DNA of 64,000 nt from Siderastrea siderea. Taxonomy: Eukaryota; Cnidaria; Anthozoa; Scleractinia; Rhizangiidae. The notes under the pieces are model-generated. The model saw only the letters and a list, made by a program, of their open reading frames with translations, ran no database searches and had not been told where the DNA came from. Location: the NCBI GenBank assembly GCA_964030785.1, contig OZ034969.1, positions 31,373,601-31,437,600 of the forward strand, given 5' to 3'. Numbering within the stretch: position 1 is the stretch's first letter; every line of letters starts with the position of its first letter. The position numbers were made by a program, and so were the translations under genes. Shown piece after piece: positions 33,117 to 43,651 of this stretch.

Positions 33117-34790
33117 AGGGACGGACCGTTAGAAAAGTGATGGGGGGGGGGGGGGGATTTTTAGCTTGCCAGAATTTTTTTTTTGGGCCCATTTCCTGTG
33201 CAAGAATTTTTGTTTTTTTGGCTACAGCCCTATGCATGAATTTTTTTTTGAGAAAATATTTTCCTTATGCACAATTTGCTATTGGATTAATTATAAACAA
33301 TGCAACTTTGTTTTACTAAATACATAGCTTGTACTGTTACGTTACTTTACATTTTTAAGTTCATTTTATTACAAAACTTTTTGCTAGTAATGTTCACTTT
33401 AAAATTTAATTTACTGAAGGAGGTTTCAAAAGTAAATAGCGATTTACAGTGCAAAATTGTGTAATATTATTGATATACATGTATGGATTTTTTATAAAAG
33501 ACGTATTCATATGAAATGATTTGATACAAACAGTGGTGTCCAGAAAGATTAATTTATAAAATATACAGTACATACACTGTTATTTCCTCAATTTAAAAAC
33601 AATTCTTTTCAAAAACGTAGCTCATAAATTTCCTTTAAAACTTTTGATATAAAATACATACAGGTACCTTCTAACCCTTTGCTGGGAAGTTAAGGGTTAT
33701 AATTTAACGTAACAGCTTTTTGAGAATGTAGACACAGTGGGAGAGTGCCAGAGTGCTATAATGTCAAAAACGCAGCATATACAAACACACGTAAGCTTCA
33801 AACGGATAAGGATCGAAAACCACTTTTGACAGTTGGCCACCTTTGATTAACCAATAGAAATCCTGGATTTTTGATCCACACAGTGGGTATAAATACACAA
33901 CGGGAAACGTTTGCCAAACAGAATGCCTTGCCATTCTCAAAACGTACATGAGGTTGCATAAGAGCAACTCGCAAAACCAATCCCGGCAACTGATGAGAGC
34001 CATGTGGAGGGTCGAAACCATGGTCTTGCCTGTACAAATCGGCAGTCGAAAGACTTGCTTACAAAAGGAGGAAACATATCTAGCTCCATGGACACGAAAC
34101 TCACAGTTTCGAAAGAGGCTAATTGTTACACATTTGACTGAACTCAATGTCAACAAACGGTGCCAAAGCTCAAACACGTTTTAATGGCACTTTATAAAAC
34201 CAAGACAGTCATTGCAACGACAAATCTTACGAGCCACTGTTCATATCCTTTCTTAAAAATCGCATACTTGTCAGTGCAAAAATATTAAGAGGCTACATTA
34301 TCTAAATGCTTCCATTGTTAGAAGTCATGCAGGCCTGTCGCTCCTTGCTACTCCCAGCTTAAACCAATTTCCCTTCGGCTTGGATTTGCCCTTCAATCAT
34401 TTACTATCGGTTATTTTGGACTCCCGCTATTTCAAACTTTTTTTGTTTCCTCTGACGGTTCAAAATAACGGGGTTCAACTGTATGACTATGACTATAAAA
34501 ACAACAAAAAAAATTGTTCCAGGCGAAGGTATCCCCCTCCCGACAAAAGAAATTTTAATTATGAAAATATTTTATAGCATCCTGGCAGAGCCCCAGAAAA
34601 TTTCCAATTTTTTAAACACTGGAGACACTACTTGAGCACTTTGGCAGAGCGAATTATGGTTTCATATCAAAATGAGGCCCATCTAGCCCTTGTGCATGAA
34701 TTTTTTTTCGGACATTTTCCCTTGCATGAATTTTTTTTTGTTTTTTTCACCACCCCCCCCCCCCATCACTTTTCTAATGGTCCGTCCCTT
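33117..34790. mobile_element. 1.7-kb element with GGGACGGACC terminal inverted repeats
   Basis: The left end AGGGACGGACCGTTAGAAAA plus GTGATGGGGGG is mirrored at 34755-34790 as CCCCATCACTTTTCTAATGG plus TCCGTCCCT. Subterminal Phe/Leu-coding T-runs repeat in inverted form too. A TTAA-like sequence adjoins the right end (CCTTAA), which would fit a TTAA-specific superfamily, but the left side reads TTAG. Open frames inside (for example 33764-34177 minus) have no transposase signature. It is probably non-autonomous. Confidence 0.55.
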
Positions 34791-36285
34791 AAGCTTTTTT
34801 GCTGGAACTTCTTTTTCATATCTTTGCCCCGACACAGTAAGTCCTTTTCCTACGTACAATTGCAAAGTACACAATTAGTAGCAAAGTAAAATGTTCATAG
34901 TTTTAATCACTGTTCGTTGTGGAGAGTATTCGAAATTCGAATCGGTTGATTCGATAATCGAATCAACTGATGGCCTTGCACGTGTGGAAAATAAAGAGCC
35001 TGTTCGAGTCTCTCATCTTTTAAAGAAGGGTTCATAATTGATATAGAGGGGGGCTATGGCGAATTTTTTGGGGGCCATAATTTTTTCCTCTTAGGTTTTG
35101 GGGGGCTATCGAAATTTTCTTCCGATGTGAAAGAAGGTATAAGTGGGCCATAAAAAAAATCCGGCCATGAAAACCGCTACCATCAGTTTACTCGTATTTA
35201 GCAGAAGGATCTGTAACTGAAATTCTAGTATAGCTGGAGCTTACAAATAGCAGTCGACGCCAATGAATAATAAACTCACACTGATGCTTGCTTTCTCAGA
35301 ACATTTATTTGACTTATTTATAATTCAGTGTTCCTCTCTTCCCTGCACAGGTCTCTTTGCGTCACCAAGAGGCGGGGACGGGAAAGGGGATCTTAAAACA
35401 CAAGGACTCGGGTTTTTTAATTAAATTAGTCCCTCATGTTAATCCCTGCTGTTGTTTCTGTTTCTAGTGACGCAGGATGTTAAATGACCGCTCAATGGCC
35501 CTGTTAAACAGACATTTTGTTGACTACCCCCCCGGGCCAATGTGTTGTTAAATGTCCGTTAAATCCAGGCCGAGTTAAATCCCCACTATCTCCTGGCATG
35601 TCCCAGGGAATGACTGGATCGTGTATGCTATAGGTACTTGTCTGCAGTACAGTAGTGAGGCCCTTTCAGGGGGTGCATGCATGTCTGCTGTCTGAATTCC
35701 AAAACCTGTTGTGTTCCATCGTCGAGTGATTTGCATGTCCCTGGGAGAATTATTACCCAGTCATCTTGCTTATTTTGTCCTTTTTGCAACGTCATGCTGG
35801 CAGCTAGTCTAATTAGCAGTTTCATGGCCTAGTGTTTGTTCTTTTGAATAGCTGCAGTAAGATGGCGGTCAGAAAGCAGTTTAATACAGTCAATTGTGGC
35901 CACCTCATTATCATCAGCTGACCACTAATTTGTATGGCATAAATATTCTTATCTAGCTTTTTCATCAATTATAACATGTCTGTTTGATCACTGTAAATGT
36001 ATGGTGGCTTAAGCGACAAAAGCAAAACAAAAATTCACACGGAAAAGCTCCAAGTCCCTTCCCCCTTCTTATAAGCCCCCCGTCCCCTATTAAAGTGCCC
36101 ACTTCATCGCCAGTTGGTGTATGTTCATAAGGGCTGGTTAAAAAAACAAAGGTCTTTGTTGTTAAGACGTAAGTTAACAGCGTTTGAGTTGCTGCCTGTC
36201 CACGAGGGCCGATTTTTAAAATGGTGTTATTTTCCAACAACTTATGCTATAATCAAACAACTTTGCCTAATAGTTAATACACGAG
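34791..36285. other. Gene-free interval with low-complexity repeats
   Basis: 34820-34880 resumes the upstream block of copy G (ACACAGTAAGTCCTTTTCCT). 35050-35170 is a T/G-rich repeat (GGGGGCCATAATTTTTT). No coding signal is seen on either strand. Confidence 0.4.
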
Positions 36286-37262
36286 TTAAACACGTAAAGG
36301 TGTCGTAGTTTGTAAAAGCACAAACGTTTCGGGCATAGCCCTTCTTCAGTGTGCAGGAATATGCGCGTTGCGCCATACAGAAAAGCCTAACTGAAAGATG
36401 CGCACATAAAGCGCGCCCACAAGAAAAGAACAACCAATTAGCGCGTGCACGTGGAATGAACAAACTTATATAAAACTGAAATTAATATTGACCATCTCGC
36501 ATGATGAGGCATTGTCCCCAACGCGTCTTAATGTTACCAATGTTAACAGAGTACCTCTAGTACTTACTTACCATCCTTTCAACACTGTAACGAGAAAGAT
36601 CCTTTTAGAGAATTTCAACATCCTGTCATCTGAGGTATATTCCCTGAGCCGCCCCTCGTCTCATATCGGTAGGACAAGAATCTCCGGGATTTCCTATTAC
36701 ACTCTACTAGCGGCTCTCAGAGGCCCTTTGATGCTGGCTCTTTTTCCTGCCGTCGTCCCCGCTGTCAGACATGCCAGTGGATTATGTCTCAGACTGTTCT
36801 ACATAGGCCCAAGAGCTCACACACCATCCATAATCACTTTACCTGTCAGTCCGAGAATGTGGTGTCATCACTTGCCGCCGTTGTACCAGCATGTACATCG
36901 GTGAGACCGGAAGGCGCCTACGGGAACGCTTCAGTGAGCACCTGCGTGGTATCCGCAACCGGTCTCCTGGGCTTCCTGTAGCCGAACACTTCAACTCCGC
37001 CAACCACACCATAGATGATATCAGGATCTGCGGTGTCAAGCAATGCAGCGGCAGCGACACCAGTCGAAAGCGGAGTCCGTTTTATGTAGTTTGTTCAGTC
37101 TACGTGCACGCGCTTTGGTTGTTCGTTTCTTGTGCGCGCCCTTTACGTGCGCATTTTTCAGTTATGCTTTTGTATGGCGCAACGCGCATTTTCCTGCACA
37201 CTGAAGAAGGGCTACGCCCGTAACGTTTGTGCTTTTGCAAACTATGACACCTTTACGTGTTT
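36286..37262 (+). mobile_element. Penelope-like element remnant with GIY-YIG nuclease, bounded by inverted repeats
   Basis: Plus-strand frames encode VPLVLTYHPFNTVTRKILLE (about 36545-36605), the post-RT segment of Penelope-like elements, and MYIGETGRRLRERFSEHLRG (36891-36950), the GIY-YIG nuclease core, followed by AEHFNSANHTIDDI. Frameshifts separate the two. About 175 bases at 36286-36465 are repeated in inverted orientation at 37085-37262 (GGCGCAACGCGCAT, CTGCACACTGAAGAAGGGCT, TGACACCTTTACGTGTTTA). The reverse-transcriptase palm is missing. It is a dead 5'-truncated copy. Confidence 0.75.
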
Positions 37263-37399
37263 AAGTCGCATATTAACTTTTCTTTATTGTTATTGGTGTC
37301 ACGCATCGACTGAGCTTTGTCTCTTCCTTTCTAAGCTTTGCATGAAGCCCACTTTGAGCTGTATCAAAAGGTTTATTAATTTGGTATTCCAGACTAACA

Positions 37400-37576
37400 A
37401 TGGCCTGTGCTGTGCCTGAAGTGGATGGTAAACAGTTGACTTGTGCAATCTGCATTGAACAGTTTAAGGAACCAAAAGTTCTGCCATGTCTACACACTTA
37501 CTGTAAAGGATGTCTGGTAAAGCTGGTCAAGAAACAAGGACTTGATCATTTTATAACTTGCCCTGAGTGTCAGTAG
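37400..37576 (+). pseudogene. Isolated TRIM-type RING finger coding segment
   Basis: ATG at 37400 opens a 58-residue frame ending in TAG: MACAVPEVDGKQLTCAIC, then IEQFKEPKVLPCLHTYCKGC, then CPEC. All eight RING ligands (C3HC4) are in place and their spacing is that of TRIM/TRIM2/3/71-like proteins. An acceptor-like TTGGTATTCCAG precedes the ATG by seven bases, as in a first coding exon. The stop directly after the last zinc ligand and the absence of B-box, coiled coil or NHL/filamin exons downstream suggest a truncated duplicate. It would need transcript data to call it a gene. Confidence 0.6.
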
Positions 37577-39017
37577 GATACAAAAGAAAGCTGGAGCTCT
37601 CAAAACTTGTCATTTTCACGGTCTATGACAAACGTGACGGTTTGTCTTGACGAACTGGCATGTTTTACGCTTGAACAAACGCGGAAAAAAGTTAGCTGTT
37701 CACGGTGGAAGTATCCATAGAAAGTTAACAAATGGAGAGTTAACAGCTGAGTGAGCAAAAGCCCTTCCCCCAATCTTACTAACCTCGGGGCAGGTTTATG
37801 AGTTATAAAGCAAAAAAAAAAAAAACGGGGAATGAGAATAGAAAAATGATGAGTGGAATTTTGGAATTTCTTCGGGTTGAGAAGGGCTTCAGGCAACCCT
37901 CTAGAACATATGCATGTAGATATTGGGGCTTAAAGGGTTATTATGCAGTGAACCGAGTGCTAAAATGGAATTCTTTGTACGGAGAATGTCGGGCCAATAA
38001 AATTGACGATGTCCACAGTCTCCTAAAGTCTGCATTGACACGAAATTTTATCGCTTCTCAATTTCAGTTACATTACCTTCATGTTTAGAATTATTTTGTT
38101 TAATGGGTTTACAGCGCTAAAACTTGTATTTAAGAAAGTGATGCCATCTGTTCACTTAACCACACTCAATTTTAAATTCTGATTTAGTCCTCTGAAGAGC
38201 AGATTATTGAAACGGATAATGAAGCCAATTTTGCTGTAAAAAACTTTTCCATTTTAACACCTGGGAGGAATATTTGACCTGTTTTGACTGTGTAAATAGG
38301 ATTAGGTTTTGCCCCTCATTGGCCATCAGTGCCCTTGATGACAATGGGTTTTGTGGGAGATGGTGCAAAGAACGGTCCACTGATTCTTTGACCAGGAAAC
38401 TGTTAAGTTTGAAGTTCTCTTTTTGCAGTCTTCAGAGCTTTTCTTGATTTCAAAAATACTTTGACGAACCTTTGGGCAGATATCGTGATATCACTGAAAT
38501 GTCCTGGACATTTTTAACTATTTGTGTCTTCATCTACACTGTCACTTCTTGAAAGGGAAACCTTGCGTACATTATGTCTATAATACTCTTCAAAATAATA
38601 TTGTCTGTTAAATTTTCAGGATTGTCCAACACACTCGCAAAAGTTGGAAAAAAAATAAATGTCCTTGTGGGGAAAAACTTTCCCCTCAGTTTTGTTTACG
38701 GCCCCCTGCCAACGAATACAGTTTTTCGCTACACGGACCTCCCAGCCGGTAAGTAACATATATTTATTTTGGTTTGTATGCAAGCTTATTCAGTAATTCT
38801 ATTCAGTGTTTTGACAACAACCACTTTTTATATGGTCCGTTGGTGTATCGGAAGAACCGACGTCCACTGCACCTAGTATTATATTTCTTTGAACGTCTCT
38901 GTGTCATACAAGATAAATCACAAAAATGCGTTACTACAAATCCTTTAATAAAACTTTCTTTCAAATACAGGTGCCAGTTTAACGGTCAAATGCAAGAACA
39001 TCATCGCACCCCCAGCT

Positions 39018-39488
39018 TCACAGCGGTCAAAAGTACGTCACTTCCGGTCTTTCGGAGCCTTGAATTTTGAATCCGTTCAAACGTGTACAAGCGCTCGAAG
39101 TTCATATAAAAAAGGCCGATACACACGAAGGGTTTTGCTCCCGGAGCATGCTCCAGGGTCAATTAGCACGACCAGTACACACGAGGGCGAATACTGCGGG
39201 AGCTTGCTCCATATTATAGTACACACGAGGGAGCATGCTCCGGGAGCAAATCCCTTTGTGTGTATCGGCCTTAACAAGCCCCGGCCGAAACCATAATTTA
39301 CGCCAGTAAAACATGTACATGACACATACCACCTGTGCATGACACACTCAAATTCAAAAGCTCCAGTTTTCAGAAATGGTGATACGTTTTGCAGTTAAAG
39401 TGAAACTTTCGGCATTTGTCTATTTTTTCCTTTACGAAATTTAATATGGCGGGAACTGCGCACGTGTCGTACATTTGACCGCTGTGAA
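39018..39488. mobile_element. MITE with CACAGCGGTCAAA termini, hosting another MITE
   Basis: The left end CACAGCGGTCAAAAGTACG (39018 onward) is mirrored at about 39466-39488 as CGTACATTTGACCGCTGTG. The smaller MITE 39114-39270 sits inside. A further half-copy of the terminus (TTTGACCGCTGTAAAG) occurs near 40475. Confidence 0.5.
39114..39270. mobile_element. 157-bp MITE with GGCCGATACACAC termini
   Basis: The left end GGCCGATACACACGAAGGG, followed by GGAGCATGCTCC, is mirrored by the right end (GGAGCATGCTCC to TTTGTGTGTATCGGCC). Internal ACACACGAGGG motifs repeat. It has no coding capacity. Confidence 0.7.
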
Positions 39489-40683
39489 ACTCCCACCGAA
39501 TTAGACAGTTGTTCTACTTAAAACGACGGTGGAATGCCAACTTTACTTATGAAGATGACCGGCTTTACACTAATATATATAGCTATTTTAGTTAACATTG
39601 TCGATAACCTACGCGATAAGACTGCAAGGAGTATGGGTAATGTATTAACAAATATACCAAACTTAGCTATGGCTCAAACCTATAGGAAATACAATGTAAA
39701 TCACATAGGCAAGTGTTTATGGTACTTTCACCCATCCTATGGCAGTGACAGCCGTGAATTACAGCCAAAGTTCAAGAGATTTACCACTACCCATACTACT
39801 TTTCGGTCTTGTCGTGTAAGCTCGAGGTTTTTTATAATCCGACAGCGTTAATTGAAATAGCTTTATACGATAATCAAAGACAAATAGAAACAGCAATAAA
39901 TACCCGTGCAAATGCAGGCAAATGTCATGACCGGTATTGAAAGCCGATTTCGTAAATGTCGTGACGTGAAAACAAACCCAGCATGCATCAGACGTTGTAA
40001 GCCGTCATAAACCTTACATGTCAGCCCATTAATTAAAACTATTTAAAGTGGTCGTACACTCAGTTTAATTTTACTCCCTTCATTCCAACCGCCCGATAAA
40101 TCAGGCAATCGGCCTTTAAGACCTGGAATGCCAGATGTTTTACTCCTAAGACAGTCTACGCTTTGGCTTTCTCTCTCGTTTTTGTTCGTGTTAAAAACCA
40201 AGAGGCTTACAGTCTGCAGCAGTCAAACGGCACGCACAAAAACGGCTCTTTCGGTTTCCAATGACACAATTGTCTTAGCACAAAGCTCGTACCCGATTAT
40301 TCCTACGAGTTTAAATACATAGCAAAATCGTTACAGGCCTAGGAAAAGATTGCAGGAAATGCAGGCTGTTCATGGCTGAAGCCGATATTGCTAACATATA
40401 CTGCACACATATTTTTAACGTTTCTTTTCATAAGTAAAAAGGCCCGTATATCTGGGGCCTTTGCCGCATATTTGACCGCTGTAAAGTCCGAAGATGTGCT
40501 ATCAACCACTGATCTTTCTGGCTGTACCTCAGACTGGAAATTTTATAAGTAAACGATTTTACTTGACCTTAAAGCTTACCAGATAATACTACCAAATGCG
40601 ACTGCGCATGCCGCGAAAGCAGACCTTGTGGATCACCTAAACTGCTATGATCTTTAGCTGTGTGCACAATACATGCGGTTTCT

Positions 40684-40930
40684 CCCCGGGGGGGGACTCC
40701 CCTATGACAGTAAAGGAGATGCTTGTCGTCTCGCTTAGGGCTGTAAATTGCAGTTTTTGGTCTCACTTAGGGTAGGTATTAAAAGACGGAAAGCCAATAT
40801 TTTTACCCATACAGGAATCGCTTAGGGTAGGTAGACTATGAACGAACAACTTAAGATTTATGACTTTAGGGTTTTATTTCTAACTTTCTGACGAGTATCC
40901 CCGTCCCTTTCGTATGGGAGCCCCCCCCGG
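40684..40930. mobile_element. MITE with CCGGGGGGGnCTCCC termini
   Basis: The left end CCCCGGGGGGGGACTCCCCT, with TATGA, is mirrored by the right end CGTATGGGAGCCCCCCCCGG. The interior repeats CGCTTAGGGTAGGT. The length is about 247 bases. Confidence 0.6.
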
Positions 40931-43651
40931 ACCGATGTTTCTGATAAACAGCAGTGCACTAAAAACAACAAAAACAGCAACTATCCCAACTATCAGATCC
41001 TCTAAGTTCCGAACCTTTTTCCCAAAGCGTTTCCGATTTTTCTTCTTTTTTTTTTTTAACAGCGGGAATCCCTCAAAGTGACCACTTTAATTTAATTCAT
41101 ATTATCAGTGAACTTGAACGGCTTCCTGGCAGCTGTGATCGAGTTTTGTTTGGGCAACTGATCTCTTAATAGTATGTGAATTAATCAACCCTTTGCAACC
41201 TGAAGTTGACCAGGCCAAAAACATGGAAAAATTCTTAAACTCACTTTGTGAAAGGTTGGTAAATAATGTCTAGACAGTAACATACGAAAGTGCTGCTCGG
41301 CAGCTTTCATTTGGTCGGTTGCATGTTGAGACTTTATCTAAATACTCAAAAGTCAGTGTCGAATAAACCGACACGAGAAAAAGTGTAAAAAGTGGTTACA
41401 ACTGAGCAATTCTCGCAGAAATCATGGACACGGTCATTAAATACTGCAGAACGGCACTGCAATCGAAAACAACAAAAACTAATCTATTTATATTGACCTG
41501 AAAAGGTTAATGTGTGAACTTAGAACGATAAAAACGTTATCCTGCGGACAAAAACCTCTCACCGTTCGAGCAGCAGGGAGAAATGAGAGGCAACCATATC
41601 AATTAAGGCTATAAACAGGAGCACCAAACGGACCAGTTTGGTGGAATAAAAATTCGGATTTAATTGTGAAGAAAAACTAGAGTTCTCTAAAATTGCCGAA
41701 ATGTCACTTCAAACTTTCGCAAAATGGAAAAAATTACCTTTTACCGGCCGACAGATAGAAAAATGACTTCCTTTCCTTTTCGGAGGGGCAATTTTGTCGT
41801 TTAGAGCAAGAAATAAGGTTATCTAGCATTTTGGAAAAGGAATACGATTCCGTTCCGTACACTGGGTTTCGGTGACTTTAATTTTCAGCTGAAGAGTCCG
41901 AACGGATCAACGGAGTTAGCTTACAGAATATCCCTTTTGAAAAGGCGCTGAAACAATCCGCGGCTGAAAAAACAGAAAGCGACATTTAAAGAATTGCCCT
42001 TAATTTTCTCGTTGGGTGGTCCTGCATCAAAACCTAAGAGGTCAAAAGCTAAATAATCACTCTTGGATTCACTCAGGCTCTTAATCAGCCGCGATCCAAC
42101 TTACAAACAATATCATAAAACAGTAAATAAATGTCAGATTCATATAACTGGTCACGGTTTAGGTCACTATTTTTCAACATCAGGTTAGCAAACAAAGAAT
42201 ATTATTATCTTTATATGGTAAATGTGTTCGTTTCTCGAAAACTCTGAGAGTTGCAATAAGAACGATATTGCACGCATCAATTTGACAGTCCAAAACGAGC
42301 ACTTTCTGATATGTTTATGTCCAAACTAAAACTGTGACAAGTGTTATCTCTAAACCATGGTAAGTTTTAACCGTGCTTCATATACGATTGTAAGAAGCAC
42401 CAAAGTAACTAACTAAATATATCGAAAGTCACACACAACTCAATCACCCTCCGAATAAGCAACTGTAGAGTAGTTTTCTGATAACTGATACTTGGAAACG
42501 TTTAATTAAGTTTAGGAAGTAAATTCATAGTAAAACTAAAATCATGGCCGATGCATGGCAACTGAAATAAAAAAGCAAGTAACAAGGGCAAGCGCGGGAA
42601 AATGCTTAGCCAAGTAAGTATGGTTATAACTTTGTTTCTGATTGGCTAAAATAACAGCACATTTGTTTTGACAATGCATGCTACACACTTTCTTTATCTC
42701 CCAGATTGTTATCATTTTGGATTGAGTTACCACCAAATTCACTTCTACGCCACCTCAGAAGTAAAAATCTCGACGCCGAATTTGAAGTACGCTTCCACCA
42801 ATTATTTCTCTATTACACGCGGGCGGTGTTCATGGTCTAGCTACCAACCTGATGCGGCCACTGCGATTCGAAATGAAACTTTGTAAACAGAAAACAAATA
42901 TATGACTCAATTGCAAATCAAAACATGAGACACGTTCTTCGTTTTCTTTCATCCAGTGACATCTTCTTAGATTTATTTTAGAAATTTCTTGCCTGTTTCT
43001 CCTGCTCAGCATGTTCTTCTGCATAAGCAAAAAGAGAATAAGCGCATCAGAACGCTTTATGGTTGCAATTTTACGCTTTCACGGTGAGTAGTCTACACAA
43101 TGAACACGAAAATCATCCTATCACACCTAAATCACACCTACTTTAAAAATGCGTTTCCAAAAAGTCCTCCGACTACACAAGTGCGTTTCCACTCATTCTT
43201 GCTCTTCACTTGTAAACGATTGAGCGTTTACATGCATCAGATGGTGGTATGTTCGATCCTGTTACAATTACGTCATCGTTTTCGGATCGTTTACGTGTGG
43301 AAGGAAGGACAAATCGTAGAAAAAATCTTCGTGTTGGCCATCTTTGCTTTCAAAAATTCTCAGTTTGGGTAGCGTTTTTAAGAATCTCTATTTTTGGTGC
43401 ATTTTGGCCTAACAGTAAAAAGTTTCCATTTTCACATGTATAAGATTGAAGACGTACATGCGGTGGTCGGGTTCTGAGATATGATTGATGAAGGTGTATT
43501 GCAAATTCGCAGTCATTCAAAGGTCAGTTGCTTAACTTGACTCTTAACTCTGCAAAGTTCAGCTGGAAGTGTCGCAAGACTAAAGAAAATACGCGCACGC
43601 TTACTATTGACAGATAATTACAAACCGCTATATTTTGCTTTCAGTCCCACA

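Larger units (their letters stand above)
37577..43651. other. Long gene-poor interval with several MITEs
   Basis: No open frame with a recognised family was found. A plausible splice-flanked open segment at 38620-38748 is discussed among the rejected items. MITEs lie at 39018-39488, 39114-39270 and 40684-40930. 41000-43600, which lies 3' of the large minus-strand gene, is AT-rich and carries degraded repeats only. Confidence 0.45.

Noticed and set aside
33764..34177. 137-residue minus-strand frame inside the 1.7-kb inverted-repeat element as a transposase
   Set aside because: No catalytic DDE/DDD pattern or DNA-binding motif is visible, and antisense frames of similar length exist.
38620..39032. 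Two splice-flanked open segments (38620-38748 and 38971-39032) that join in phase as LPAG-ASLTVKC
   Set aside because: The first has good acceptor and donor and looks mildly coding, but the second ends inside the terminal repeat of a MITE and no further exon follows. Transcript evidence would be decisive.
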